A stretch of 64,000 bases of DNA from Novosphingobium sp. KCTC 2891 (GCF_025938155.1 NZ_JAPCZG010000007.1:169835-233834), one strand, 5' to 3'. Positions 46,126 to 55,460 are shown, counted from the stretch's first letter. Numbers and translations: made by a program. The notes: generated by a model not told the origin, from the letters alone.

Positions 46126-47505
46126 ATGATGCCGTTAACAACGGCCCTGGAGTGGCTCGACCTCATCGAGCATGAACTCCTGCTGTTCGCAGCCTTCTGG
46201 TTCGCGATCGGGGCCATCGATGAATTCGGGGTCGACCTTTTGTGGGTCTGGCTCCGCCTCTCGGGGCGCGTGGGAACGGGACGTGCGCCCGACGATCACG
46301 AGGCGCCGCTGCGGGGTGTTGCCGCCGTGCTGGTGCCGGCCTGGCACGAAGCCGGCGTCGTGGGCGCCATGCTCGCGCATTGCCTGCGCGTGTGGCCGCA
46401 ACAGGAGTTGCGCATCTACGCGGGGTGCTATCGCAACGATCCGCACACGCTGGCGGCGATGATCGGGGCTGCGGGCGATGCCCGCCTGCGCATTGTGGTC
46501 CACGACCGGTCCGGGCCGACGACCAAGGCCGATTGTCTCAATCGGCTCTATGCGGCCATGGTCGAGGACGAAAAGCGTGGCGGCTTCATCGTGCGCAGCG
46601 TGATCCTGCACGATGCCGAGGACATGGTGCATCCCGCCGCGCTTGCCGCGCTCGATCGCGGGCTGGACGATGCCGATTTCGTGCAGGTGCCGGTCCGCCC
46701 GGAACCGCAGGCGGCGTCGCCGTGGATCGCGGGGCACTATTGCGACGAGTTCGCCGAAAGCCACGGCAAGGGCATGGTGGTGCGCGATTGGCTTGGCGTG
46801 GGGCTACCGGCTGCCGGGGTTGGCTGTGCATTCCGGCGCGATGCGATCGAGGCCATCGCGGCGCGGCGCGGATCGCACGAACCGTTCGCCGCCGAGTGCC
46901 TGACCGAGGACTACGAATTCGGCCTGCTGATCGAGGAGAGCGGCCGCCGCGCGCGGTTCCTGCGGCTGCGCGACGGCGAGGGCCGGCTGGTGGCGACGCG
47001 CGAGTTTTTTCCGTCCGGACTTTACACATCGGTGCGCCAGAAGACCCGTTGGCTTCACGGCATCGCCTACCAGGGTTGGGAGCGGCTGGGCTGGAGCGGG
47101 CGTCCGCTGGAACTGTGGATGCGCCTGCGCGACCGGCGCGGCCCGCTGACCGCGATCGTGCTCGCGGCCGGATACATGCTGATCGTGCTGGCGCCCATCA
47201 GCGCGCTGGCCGTGTGGCTGGGCCTTGCCGCGCCGCCTCCGGTGGACCCGGTGTTGCGCGCCCTGGTGCTGTTCAACTTCGCGGCCCTGCTGTGGCGCGT
47301 GGCGGCGCGTGTGCTGTTCACCGCGCGCGAATATGGCGCGGTGGAAGGACTGCGCGCAATCGTGCGGATGCCGTTGGCCAATGTGATCGCGATCATGGCC
47401 GGGCGCCGCGCGCTGTTCGCCTATCTCGCCTCACTGCGCAGCGGGCGGGTGAAATGGGATCACACGCTTCACTTCGGTCATCCCTCGCTTGCCGGTGCGC
47501 ATTGA
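46126..47505 (+). CDS. NfrB-like inner-membrane glycosyltransferase
   Basis: 459 residues: an N-terminal membrane region (residues 10-40), a processive GT2-type catalytic domain, and about three C-terminal membrane segments. Catalytic signatures are ILHDAEDMVHP, TEDYEFG and RQKTRWLHGIAYQGW (a QxxRW equivalent). It resembles the GT part of phage-N4-adsorption protein NfrB, which makes an N-acetylmannosamine-containing exopolysaccharide in E. coli, but lacks the C-terminal GspE-N-like domain. ATG at 46126 or 46129. The stop overlaps the TTG start of the next gene. Confidence 0.85.
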   Translation: MMPLTTALEWLDLIEHELLLFAAFWFAIGAIDEFGVDLLWVWLRLSGRVGTGRAPDDHEAPLRGVAAVLVPAWHEAGVVGAMLAHCLRVWPQQELRIYAGCYRNDPHTLAAMIGAAGDARLRIVVHDRSGPTTKADCLNRLYAAMVEDEKRGGFIVRSVILHDAEDMVHPAALAALDRGLDDADFVQVPVRPEPQAASPWIAGHYCDEFAESHGKGMVVRDWLGVGLPAAGVGCAFRRDAIEAIAARRGSHEPFAAECLTEDYEFGLLIEESGRRARFLRLRDGEGRLVATREFFPSGLYTSVRQKTRWLHGIAYQGWERLGWSGRPLELWMRLRDRRGPLTAIVLAAGYMLIVLAPISALAVWLGLAAPPPVDPVLRALVLFNFAALLWRVAARVLFTAREYGAVEGLRAIVRMPLANVIAIMAGRRALFAYLASLRSGRVKWDHTLHFGHPSLAGAH

Positions 47506-48578
47506 GCGCAGCAAGGCTCCTCGACGTGCATGGCGGACGCCGTGGGCAGCCGCTCGTCGCGTTGATGGGTGTGCTGGCGCTGTGGGTCGGTGTGCGGGCC
47601 TGCCTGCTGACGGGCGGCACTGTGTCCCAGGCGAAGGCCGATGGCAGGGACGTGGCGGCAGGCGCTCCCCGGTCCGTGCCTCATGCGTTAGGTCGCCCGG
47701 GCGTTCGCCAGCTCGCCTCGCGCGGTGCAGCGGTGCATCCTGCGCGCGCCGTTTCAGCCGCCCGTCCGCGTTCCCGGCCGGCTGAGGGGGGACGCACGGC
47801 AACCGCGCTTCCGTTGCAGGCGGGGCTGGCACCAACGCCTGCCGAACCGGCTATGAACGAGCGCGCGGCGCCGGTGCCCTCCAGTCTTGCCGGCGCCGCA
47901 GGACCTTCAGCGGCTGGCGCGAGCCGGTGGTCGGGCGACGGCTGGCTCTATCTGCGGCGCGGTCATGGCGCGCCCGCGCTCGGGACGCTGGGGCCGACCT
48001 ATGGGGCCAGCCAGTTCGGCGCTGTGCTGCGTTACGCTCTCGCGCCTGGACCGCGGGCGCGGGCTTTCGGTTATCTGCGGGTTGCCGGCGCGATGGACGC
48101 TCCCTTCCGGGATCGCCATCTGGCGCTGGGTCTTGGCCTGCGGCCTGTCCGCCATTTGCCGGTCGCGGTACTGATGGAGGCGCGTGTCCAGCAGGGCGGG
48201 CGCGACACGCACGTGCGGCCGGCCGTTGCGCTGGTCAGCGAAGTGCAGCCGCTGGCGCTGCCGCTCGGAGCAGAGGCGGAAATCTACGGGCAGGGCGGCT
48301 GGGTCGGGGGGCGGGATGCGACCGCGTTCTTCGATCTTCAGGCCGTGGCCGACCGGAGCGTGCTGCGCCCCTCGATCGACGCCGACCTGCGGTTGGGGGC
48401 GGGCGTGTGGAGTGGGGGCCAGAAAGGCGCGGTGCGGCTCGACGCAGGGCCGCGCGTGAGCCTGCGCACGGCGATCGGCGGCGTTCCCGCGCGGCTCGCG
48501 CTGGATTGGCGGTTCCGGGTCGCGGGGGATGCCGCACCCCGTTCCGGCCCGGCGCTGACCGTTTCCGCCGGGTTCTGA
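47502..48578 (+). CDS. NfrA-C-like outer-membrane partner, probable
   Basis: 358 residues. A TTG at 47502 forms a TTGA overlap with the glycosyltransferase stop; an early hydrophobic segment (LVALMGVLALWVGVRACLL) could be a signal or anchor, then an Ala/Pro-rich linker, and from about residue 140 a beta-rich domain (WLYLRRGHGAPALGTLGPTYG, then alternating strands) ending in TVSAGF with a terminal Phe as in outer-membrane barrels. This looks like the C-terminal barrel part of NfrA. The coupling to the GT gene supports a synthesis/export pair. Confidence 0.6.
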   Translation: MSAARLLDVHGGRRGQPLVALMGVLALWVGVRACLLTGGTVSQAKADGRDVAAGAPRSVPHALGRPGVRQLASRGAAVHPARAVSAARPRSRPAEGGRTATALPLQAGLAPTPAEPAMNERAAPVPSSLAGAAGPSAAGASRWSGDGWLYLRRGHGAPALGTLGPTYGASQFGAVLRYALAPGPRARAFGYLRVAGAMDAPFRDRHLALGLGLRPVRHLPVAVLMEARVQQGGRDTHVRPAVALVSEVQPLALPLGAEAEIYGQGGWVGGRDATAFFDLQAVADRSVLRPSIDADLRLGAGVWSGGQKGAVRLDAGPRVSLRTAIGGVPARLALDWRFRVAGDAAPRSGPALTVSAGF

Positions 48579-48656
48579 TCATCCGGCGGGCAATGCCGGA
48601 AAAGCTGGCCTGCGGCGTTTGCATCCGGCACCGCCTGCGCTAGCCTCATCCGCAGG

Positions 48657-49571
48657 ATGGACGTTTACCTCCCCATCGCGAATCTTTCGGTCAATGGACT
48701 GGTCATCGTCGGGCTTGGCCTGCTGACCGGGCTGTTGTCCGGCATGTTCGGCGTGGGCGGTGGGTTCCTGACCACGCCCTTGCTCATCTTTTACGGCGTG
48801 CCGCCGACCGTCGCCGCCGCTTCGGCCGCCAGCCAGGTGACGGGGGCCAGCGTATCGGGCGCGTTCGCCCATGCGCGGCGCGGCGGGATCGACTACCAGA
48901 TGGGCGGCGTGCTGGTGGCGGGCGGCGTGCTTGGCACCGGGCTGGGCGCGCTGCTGTTCCGGCTGCTGCAATCGCTCGGCCAGATCGATACGGTGATCAA
49001 CATCCTCTACGTCCTGATGCTGGGCGGGATCGGCGGGCTGATGGCGCAGGAAAGCATCGCCACGCTGCGCGCGCAGCGATCTGGCGTGCCGGTCCCTGCG
49101 CGCAAGCGCCGGCACCATCCGCTGGTGGCCAGCCTGCCGCTGCGCTGGCGGTTCTATCGCTCGGGCCTCTACATCTCGCCGCTCGCGCCGCTTCTTCTGG
49201 GTATCACGACCGGCATCCTGACGATGTTGATGGGCATCGGCGGCGGATTCATCCTCGTGCCTGCGATGCTCTACATCCTGGGCATGGGGGCGGGGGTCGT
49301 CGTTGGCACCTCGCTGTTCCAGATCCTGTTCGTGACGATGGCGACGACCATGATGCACGCGCTGACGACACGCGCGGTCGATATCGTGCTGGCCTCGCTG
49401 CTGCTGCTCGGCTCTGTCTCTGGCGCGCAGATCGGCGCGCAGTTCGCGCAGAAGGCGAAGCCCGAGCAATTGCGGCTGATCCTTGCGGTGATCGTGCTGG
49501 CCGTGGCGATCCGCATGGCGCTGGGGCTGGGCTACCGCCCGGACGAGATCTACACCGTGGTGCCGCTGTGA
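48657..49571 (+). CDS. TSUP (TauE/SafE) family exporter
   Basis: 304 residues with about eight membrane segments in two repeats, each beginning with the family Gly-rich motif (GMFGVGGGFLTTPLLIFYGV and LMGIGGGFILVPAMLYILGM). TSUP proteins move small anions such as sulfite or sulfoacetate. The downstream TIGR02186 gene is its usual alphaproteobacterial companion, joined by a GTGA overlap. Confidence 0.92.
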   Translation: MDVYLPIANLSVNGLVIVGLGLLTGLLSGMFGVGGGFLTTPLLIFYGVPPTVAAASAASQVTGASVSGAFAHARRGGIDYQMGGVLVAGGVLGTGLGALLFRLLQSLGQIDTVINILYVLMLGGIGGLMAQESIATLRAQRSGVPVPARKRRHHPLVASLPLRWRFYRSGLYISPLAPLLLGITTGILTMLMGIGGGFILVPAMLYILGMGAGVVVGTSLFQILFVTMATTMMHALTTRAVDIVLASLLLLGSVSGAQIGAQFAQKAKPEQLRLILAVIVLAVAIRMALGLGYRPDEIYTVVPL

Positions 49572-50329
49572 AAGGCTTGCGCGCGCTGTTCCTGCTTGCC
49601 TGCTTCGCATTGCTTGGCGCCGCGCGCGAGCCGGTGCTGGTGCCTGAAATCTCGCAGCACGAAATTCAGGTGCGGCAAGGCTTTACCGGTGCGGACCTGC
49701 TGCTGTTCGGGGCGATTCTTACCCCCGAAGGCACGCGCGCGGCGCAGGATACCGATATCGTCGTGGTGCTTGAAGGGCCGGTGCGATCGATCGTGCTGCG
49801 CGAGAAGCAGAAGGTCGCGGGCGTGTGGATCAATGCCGACAGCACGCAGTTCCGCTCTGCGCCCAGCTTTTTCGCGGTGGCTTCCTCGCGCCCGATCGCG
49901 CGCATCGTCGATGACAAGACCGCGGCGATCTACGAACTGGGGCTCAAGTGGCTCCAGCTCTCGCCGATCGGGGTGATCGACCCGGCCGAGCAACAGCGCT
50001 TCTCGACCGGGCTGGTCGACCTGATGCTGCGGCAGGGCCTGTACCAGGAGAACGAGGGCGCGGTGAAGATCAGCGGCGAGGTGCTGTACCAGGCGCGCAT
50101 CTCGCTGCCCTCGAGCGTGCAAACCGGCACCTACACCGCCGAAACCTTCGCCATCCGCAAGGGCAAGGTGGTCGCCTCCGCGATCACGCGGGTCGAAGTG
50201 ACCAAGGAAGGGTTCGAGCGCTTCGTCGCGGTCAATGCCGAGACCAACGGCATTCTCTATGGCCTGTTCGCGGTGCTGCTGTCGGTGGGCATGGGCTGGC
50301 TTGCCGGAAGGCTGTTCGCGCTCATCTGA
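49568..50329 (+). CDS. TIGR02186 family membrane-anchored protein
   Basis: 253 residues: signal peptide (LRALFLLACFALLGAAR), an extracytoplasmic beta domain with VPEISQHEIQVRQGFTGADLLLFGA and ETFAIRKGKVV, and one C-terminal membrane helix (GLFAVLLSVGMGWLAGRLF). Function is unknown; it consistently accompanies TSUP exporters in alphaproteobacteria. GTG start at 49568 overlaps the upstream stop. Confidence 0.9.
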   Translation: MKGLRALFLLACFALLGAAREPVLVPEISQHEIQVRQGFTGADLLLFGAILTPEGTRAAQDTDIVVVLEGPVRSIVLREKQKVAGVWINADSTQFRSAPSFFAVASSRPIARIVDDKTAAIYELGLKWLQLSPIGVIDPAEQQRFSTGLVDLMLRQGLYQENEGAVKISGEVLYQARISLPSSVQTGTYTAETFAIRKGKVVASAITRVEVTKEGFERFVAVNAETNGILYGLFAVLLSVGMGWLAGRLFALI

Positions 50330-50425
50330 TTGTACCGGTCAGGTTCGCCTTATCTGCTTGTTAACGCTGCCTCCTTTACCTTCGACAGGTTAGGGCGAAC
50401 GGCGCGAGACTGGAAAGACGTGGCA

Positions 50426-52120
50426 ATGTCGGACATGACGATGCAGGGTTTCGAGGGCGCACGCCCGGCTGCGCCCGAGGATCTTGCCTCCCCGCGCCAT
50501 CCGGCCCCGCCCGCTGACAATGCCCGCCGTCCGCTGGGCTACGTGGTCGATGTGGCGGGTTCGGGCAGCCAGATCGCGCTCGATCTCAAGCGGCTGGAAG
50601 AGTGCATGGCCGATGCCGATCCGTCGGTGTCGCTGTCCGGGCAGGTCGGCAGCCAGATCAAGATTCGTGTCGGCAATTCCTGGCTTCTCGCCAGCGTGCG
50701 CAACCAGCGCCACGAAGGCTCGGCCGAGGACTGCATTTTTGCGCAGGTCGATTTCCTGGGCGAGGGCGAGGAAGAACGACTGACCGGCAAGATCTTTGCT
50801 TTCCGGCGCGGCGTTACCCGTTATCCGATCCCCGGCGCACTGGTCTATCCGGCGACCAGCGGCGACTTGCGGCAGATCTACGCCAGCGACGGCCGCGCGA
50901 ACGTGACCATCGGCACCGTCTTTCCCAGCAAGGACATCCGCGCCGGGCTTTATGTGGACGCGTTCCTGGGCAAGCACTTCGCTCTGCTCGGTTCGACCGG
51001 CACCGGCAAGTCGACCAGTGCCGCGCTGATCCTGCACCGGATCTGCGAGATGACCCCGCAGGGCCATGTCGTGATGATCGATCCGCACGGCGAATATTCG
51101 CAGGCATTCCGAGGGATCGGTCACCTGCTCGACGTGTCGAACCTGCAGATGCCGTATTGGCTGATGAACTTCGAGGAGCACTGCGAAGTGTTCCTGACCA
51201 GCGTGGGTTCGGACCGGCAGATCGATGCCGACATTCTGGCCAAGTGCCTGCTTCACGCCCGCCAGCGCAACCGGCTGGCCGACCAGATCGGCAAGATCAC
51301 GGTCGATTCGCCGATTCCCTACCTGCTGTCGGACCTCGCCAACATTCTCCAGAACGAGATGGGCAAGCTCGACAAGGGCACCAATTCGATCCCCTACATG
51401 CGGATCAAGTCCAAGCTGGAAGAGATCAAGGGGGATCCGCGCTATCAGTTCATGTTCTCGGGAATGCTGGTGGGCGACACCATGGCCGAGTTCATCTCCA
51501 AGGTGTTTCGCCTGCCTTCCAGTGGCCGGCCGATCTCGATCATCGACGTGTCGGGCGTGCCTTCGGAAATTACCACGACGGTGGTGGCCGTGCTCAGCCG
51601 GCTGGTGTTCGACTATGCCGTATGGGCGCGCGATGAAGAGACGCGCCCGGTGCTGCTGGTGTGCGAGGAAGCCCACCGCTACGTGCCCAACGAGAAGAAC
51701 AACGATGGCTCGTCGGTGGGCCGCATCCTGTCGCGCATCGCCAAGGAAGGGCGCAAGTACGGTATTTCGCTGGGCCTCATCACCCAGCGCCCGTCGGACC
51801 TTGCCGAAGGCGTGCTGTCGCAGTGCGGCACGATCATCGCCATGCGTCTCAACAACGAGCGCGACCAGGCGTTCGTGAAGGCCGCCATGCCCGAAGGCGC
51901 GCGCGGTTTCCTTGATTCGATCCCGGCCTTGCGCAATCGCGAATGCATCATCTGCGGCGAAGGCGTGTCGATCCCGGTGCGCGTGTCGTTCGATGAGCTT
52001 GCCGCGGGCCTGCGCCCCGCCTCCGACGATCCCTCGTTCTCGCAGCTGTGGAGCAAGTCCGGCGGCGAGGAGGAAGCGGTCGAGCGGACGGTGCAGCGCT
52101 GGCGCGCGCAATCGCGCTGA
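50426..52120 (+). CDS. HerA/DUF87-type ATPase
   Basis: 564 residues. An N-terminal HAS-barrel-like beta domain (YVVDVAGSGSQIALDL to GVTRYPIPGA) precedes a FtsK/HerA RecA-fold with Walker A GSTGTGKSTSAAL, a DPHGEYS motif, Walker B RPVLLVCEEAHRY and ITQRPSDLAEGVLSQCG. Bacterial HerA translocases act with NurA-type nucleases in end processing or in defence modules, but here no nuclease is adjacent. ATG at 50426. Its stop is one nt from the convergent MATE stop. Confidence 0.9.
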   Translation: MSDMTMQGFEGARPAAPEDLASPRHPAPPADNARRPLGYVVDVAGSGSQIALDLKRLEECMADADPSVSLSGQVGSQIKIRVGNSWLLASVRNQRHEGSAEDCIFAQVDFLGEGEEERLTGKIFAFRRGVTRYPIPGALVYPATSGDLRQIYASDGRANVTIGTVFPSKDIRAGLYVDAFLGKHFALLGSTGTGKSTSAALILHRICEMTPQGHVVMIDPHGEYSQAFRGIGHLLDVSNLQMPYWLMNFEEHCEVFLTSVGSDRQIDADILAKCLLHARQRNRLADQIGKITVDSPIPYLLSDLANILQNEMGKLDKGTNSIPYMRIKSKLEEIKGDPRYQFMFSGMLVGDTMAEFISKVFRLPSSGRPISIIDVSGVPSEITTTVVAVLSRLVFDYAVWARDEETRPVLLVCEEAHRYVPNEKNNDGSSVGRILSRIAKEGRKYGISLGLITQRPSDLAEGVLSQCGTIIAMRLNNERDQAFVKAAMPEGARGFLDSIPALRNRECIICGEGVSIPVRVSFDELAAGLRPASDDPSFSQLWSKSGGEEEAVERTVQRWRAQSR

Positions 52121-52131
52121 CCTAAAGCGCG
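52113..52131. other. Small hairpin over the convergent HerA/MATE stops
   Basis: CGCGCT and AGCGCG pair across a 7-nt loop that contains both stop codons (TGA on plus, TAG on minus, one nt apart). No T-run. Possibly a 3'-end stabiliser for both transcripts, or chance in GC-rich sequence. Confidence 0.3.
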
Positions 52132-53588
52132 GGCACCATCCGGCCTGAGCTGTCGCTGTCGGCCTGGGTTTCCTCTGCACATTCGTCCGGCGGCACGACC
52201 CGCGCCTTTTCGCGCCAGCCGCGCTGGCGATAGGCGAGGCCGGCGAGCAGCGTCGAAACCGACGAACTGATCGGAAACGCCAGCCACAGCGCATCCTGGC
52301 CGAGCGTCTTGTGGGCCAGCGCATAAAAGCCCAGACGGATCGGGTACATCGTGATGCCCAGGATCACGAGCGGTGCGATCACCACGCCGCCCGCGCGCAT
52401 CGTGCCGAAGAACACGATGGTCACGCCGAACAGGATGTAGGTCCAGATCGCGAGATACTGGATGTGCCGTGCCAGCTCCACCGCCGGGCTGCCCGCGCCA
52501 AGGAACAGTTCCAGCACCGGCCGGTCGAACAGCAGCAGCAGCGCGGTCATCGCGCCGGTCATCGCCACGTTCAGCCCGATCCCCGCGCGGGTGATGCGGC
52601 CCAGCCTGTCGGGCAGGCCCGCGCCGATGGCCTGCGCGGCCATGGCCGAAACCGCCGCCGAAATCGCCAGCGCCGGCATCTGGAGGTAGTTCCACAATTG
52701 CAGCGATGCGCCATAGGCGGCGCTGACCATCGCGCCCTCGCGATTGACCAGCCCGACCATGATGACGCCGGCCATCGAGATCATCAGCATCTGCACGCCC
52801 ATCGGCAGTCCCTTGGTCAGGATATAGCGCAGCTCGTCGCGGCGGGGGATCAGGTAGCGGATTTCCGCGCCTTTCAGTCGCAGCGGCAGATTGCGCGCAT
52901 AGACATAGAACAAGAGCGCCGCCATCGACACGAACGAGGCGATCGCGGTCGATAGCGCGGACCCGGCGATGCCCATGCGCGGGAACGGCCCGATCCCGGC
53001 AATCAGCATGGGATTGAGCGCCACGTCGAGCACCACCGACAGGATCATGAAGCGCAGCGACGTTTGCGAATCGCCCGCGCCGCGCAGCCCCATGCCGACC
53101 ATCACGGTGATCATCGCGGCCGGCACCGACACGAAGATCACCCGCAGGTAGGCGAGCGCCAGCGAAAACACTTCGCCCGGCGTCGCCATCAGCCGCAGCA
53201 GCGCAGGGGCCCATATCCAGCCCGCCACCGCGACCAGCATCGACAGCCCGACACACAGGCCCAGAGCCGTGCCGAACGTGCGCCGCGCCGCATCGATGTT
53301 GCCCGCGCCGAACGCCTGGCCCACCTTGATCGTGGCGGCCATGCCGAAGCCGAACACCCCGGCAAAGACGAGGAACATCACGACGTTGGCATTGGCGGTC
53401 GCCGCCAGCGCGTCTTCGCCCAGCATCCGCCCGACCCAGACCGAATTGACCGAGCCGTTCAGCGACTGGAGCACGTTGGACAGCAACGTTGTCGCGGAAA
53501 AGGCCAGCAGCGTCTTGAGGATCGGACCCTGGGTGAGATCCCGGTGGCCCGCCCTCTCGCGGCCGGATGGTGCGGCGGGGGCGGGCAT
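52122..53588 (-). CDS. MATE-family efflux protein
   Basis: 488 residues with about 12 membrane segments and two MatE repeats (from DLTQGPILKTLLAFSATTLL and from RRDELRYILTKGLPMGVQML). NorM/DinF-type cation-coupled drug exporters. The start at 53588 is taken from the MPAPAAPSG tail before the first conserved segment; longer frames run into the upstream gene. It follows YceD by 10 nt and may share its transcript. Confidence 0.9.
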   Translation of the reverse strand: MPAPAAPSGRERAGHRDLTQGPILKTLLAFSATTLLSNVLQSLNGSVNSVWVGRMLGEDALAATANANVVMFLVFAGVFGFGMAATIKVGQAFGAGNIDAARRTFGTALGLCVGLSMLVAVAGWIWAPALLRLMATPGEVFSLALAYLRVIFVSVPAAMITVMVGMGLRGAGDSQTSLRFMILSVVLDVALNPMLIAGIGPFPRMGIAGSALSTAIASFVSMAALLFYVYARNLPLRLKGAEIRYLIPRRDELRYILTKGLPMGVQMLMISMAGVIMVGLVNREGAMVSAAYGASLQLWNYLQMPALAISAAVSAMAAQAIGAGLPDRLGRITRAGIGLNVAMTGAMTALLLLFDRPVLELFLGAGSPAVELARHIQYLAIWTYILFGVTIVFFGTMRAGGVVIAPLVILGITMYPIRLGFYALAHKTLGQDALWLAFPISSSVSTLLAGLAYRQRGWREKARVVPPDECAEETQADSDSSGRMVPAL

Positions 53589-53598
53589 GTCCACGGGG

Positions 53599-54126
53599 TC
53601 AGTCCTTTTTCTTGAGCGCCGCCAGTGCGGCGAATGGCCCGGAGGCAACGTCGCCGCCCAGCTTGTGTTCCGCGCGGGCGCGGTCCGCCTCGGGCCCTTC
53701 GGCGAAAGGATCGATCGCCAGCGCAAGGCTTTGCGCCACCGCTTCGCCAAGGTCGATGGTCAGCCCATCGAACTCGATCTCGTCGCACTCGTCGGCGCGG
53801 ATTTCCAGTTCCTCGTCGGGCGCATGATGGCCGGGCGGCACGAAGCGCAGCGCGATGGGCTCGTCGATGCGCACCGGGAAGTCCTCGCCGGAAATCGCGC
53901 AGGCCTGCACGATCGCGGCGGTCAGGCGTCCGTTCGCCAGCACCTTGTCGGCTTCGCGCCGGACCATGACTTCGGCGTGCATGGCGTCGATCGCCGAAAT
54001 GCCGAAGCGCGCGGCCAGTCGCCTGCGTTCGGCCTCATCGGGTTCCAGCACGATGGGCGCGTCGTTCACCTGGCGCAGGTCGACGATCCGCGAAAATTCG
54101 GGGGAGGGCACGGCAGCGGCGCTCAC
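53599..54126 (-). CDS. YceD/DUF177 family protein
   Basis: 175 residues with the YceD core pattern (AAIVQACAISGEDFPVRIDEPIALRF, then an acidic DECDEIEFDG stretch and IDLGEAVAQSLALAIDPF). In E. coli and plants DUF177 proteins are tied to 23S rRNA processing. In many bacteria the gene precedes rpmF; here it follows the CBP3-like gene, an alphaproteobacterial arrangement. GTG start at 54126 forms a GTGA overlap with the upstream stop. Confidence 0.88.
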   Translation of the reverse strand: MSAAAVPSPEFSRIVDLRQVNDAPIVLEPDEAERRRLAARFGISAIDAMHAEVMVRREADKVLANGRLTAAIVQACAISGEDFPVRIDEPIALRFVPPGHHAPDEELEIRADECDEIEFDGLTIDLGEAVAQSLALAIDPFAEGPEADRARAEHKLGGDVASGPFAALAALKKKD

Positions 54127-54638
54127 TTGCCGATCTCCGCCGCGAGCACGCGGTGCGCGGGCACCAGCGCAAGCCCGGCGGCGAAGGCGCGGGCGCGGCG
54201 GGCCACCAGCAGCGGATCCGTGCCTTCCACCAGCGTGATATTGCGCGCCGCCGCTTCGGCCATGGCCTGTTCTCCTGCCTCCAGCGCCTCGCGGTAGGCG
54301 CCGAGACGGCCGCCCAGCGTGCCCATCAGCTTGCCCACGTGCTTGCCCACCATCAAGTCTCCCACGCCGCTTTCGCGCAGCTGGCCGTCCATGTCCTCGA
54401 CAAACAGTTCGGTCAGTCGCACCGAAGGCTCGATCAGTTCCTGCTCGCGTTCCATGCGCAGCAGCACGAGGCTGAGGATCAGCGTGATCGCGTCGAACCG
54501 GCCGCCCACGGTGTCGGCCACCCCGCAATCCCGGTACCATTCCTTCTCGCGCGCGATTTCGACCACCTTGTGCCACAGCGGCCGGGCCACGGCGCGATCA
54601 TCCTGCGTCTGGCCGAACAGGCGGGAGAGCAGCGACAT
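54123..54638 (-). CDS. Ubiquinol-cytochrome c chaperone (CBP3-like)
   Basis: 171-residue helical protein of the mitochondrial CBP3/UQCC1 family, which helps cytochrome b enter complex III. Matching segments are WYRDCGVADTVGGRFDAITLILSL, LFVEDMDGQLRESGVGDLMVGKHVGKLM and YREAL. Diverges from bamE with 201 nt between starts. Translationally coupled to yceD. Confidence 0.9.
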   Translation of the reverse strand: MSLLSRLFGQTQDDRAVARPLWHKVVEIAREKEWYRDCGVADTVGGRFDAITLILSLVLLRMEREQELIEPSVRLTELFVEDMDGQLRESGVGDLMVGKHVGKLMGTLGGRLGAYREALEAGEQAMAEAAARNITLVEGTDPLLVARRARAFAAGLALVPAHRVLAAEIGK

Positions 54639-54748
54639 GGGGCGAAGACCTTTCGTTTTGCGGGCCGCCGTTCAGGGCGGATTAAATTGGCCGGCTCCAT
54701 CGGGCATCGGCTGGGCGGGGGAATCTCCTGCCATTGCGGTAATGCCGT

Positions 54749-54777
54749 TTGGACCCTAAGGCTTCGCGCGATATAGG
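54749..54777 (+). promoter_or_regulatory. Candidate sigma-70-type promoter of bamE
   Basis: TTGGAC, 17 nt, then TATAGG, ending 62 nt upstream of the bamE ATG. The -35 match is partial, but the spacing and the rare AT-rich -10 in GC-rich sequence support it. Confidence 0.4.
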
Positions 54778-54839
54778 GTGCGCGGGCGGCAAGGCAATTG
54801 TTCGGTGGGGCACCCGGACGGATGGATCGGAGCGTTTGA

Positions 54840-55337
54840 ATGTTTGATACCAGGGTCAAGGTGCGGGGCGTGGCGATCGTGGCGCTCGCGGTACTGGCCT
54901 CCGGCTGCTCGAGCATTCGCGATCATCGCGGCTATCTGGTCGATCCCGCGCTGACCGATTCGGTGCAGCCCGGCGTCGACAACCGCCTTTCGGTCGAGCG
55001 CGCGCTCGGCCAGCCGACGTTCAAGAGCCAGTTCGGCCGCCAGACCTGGTATTACGTTTCGATCGACACGCGCCAGAAGCCCTTCAGCCGGCCCCGGACC
55101 AAGAACGAGTCGATCTTCAAGATCAATTTCGACCCTGCCGGCAACGTGCAGAGCGTGGAACGCGGCGGCATGGAAAAGGTCGCCCAGATCAACCCCGATG
55201 GCGACAAGACGCTGACGCTCGGCCGCGACCGCAGCTTCTTCGAGGACCTGTTCGGCAATATCGGCCAGGTCGGCGCGGTGCCGGGCTCCACGCAGGGCGG
55301 CAGCGGCCCGGCCGGCTCCGGTCCCAACGGCAGCTGA
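54840..55337 (+). CDS. bamE: Outer-membrane assembly lipoprotein BamE
   Basis: Lipoprotein of the beta-barrel assembly complex. 165 residues: signal peptide with lipobox LASGC (Cys23), then the SmpA/OmlA fold (VQPGVDNRLSVERALGQPTF, WYYVSIDTRQKPF, FKINFDPAGNV). A Gly/Ser-rich tail of about 25 residues follows the domain. A strong terminator lies just after the stop. Confidence 0.95.
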   Translation: MFDTRVKVRGVAIVALAVLASGCSSIRDHRGYLVDPALTDSVQPGVDNRLSVERALGQPTFKSQFGRQTWYYVSIDTRQKPFSRPRTKNESIFKINFDPAGNVQSVERGGMEKVAQINPDGDKTLTLGRDRSFFEDLFGNIGQVGAVPGSTQGGSGPAGSGPNGS

Positions 55338-55343
55338 CGCAGG

Positions 55344-55369
55344 GAAGGCCCTTCGGGGCCTTCTTTTTT
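55344..55369 (+). terminator. Rho-independent terminator of bamE
   Basis: GAAGGCCC and GGGCCTTC form a perfect 8-bp stem with a stable TTCG tetraloop, followed by six T residues. It begins 7 nt after the bamE stop. Confidence 0.96.
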
Positions 55370-55460
55370 GTCTGGTTCGCAAGCTCGCGGCGGATGCCGG
55401 CGGGCACCCAACGCAACTCTCCTGCTTGAATTCCACCATCTGCGCCTCATATCCCGGCGC

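Noticed and set aside
46242..47501. Upstream extension of the NfrA-like frame through the glycosyltransferase gene
   Set aside because: It is the +1 shadow of the glycosyltransferase; the TTGA junction at 47502 is the sensible start.
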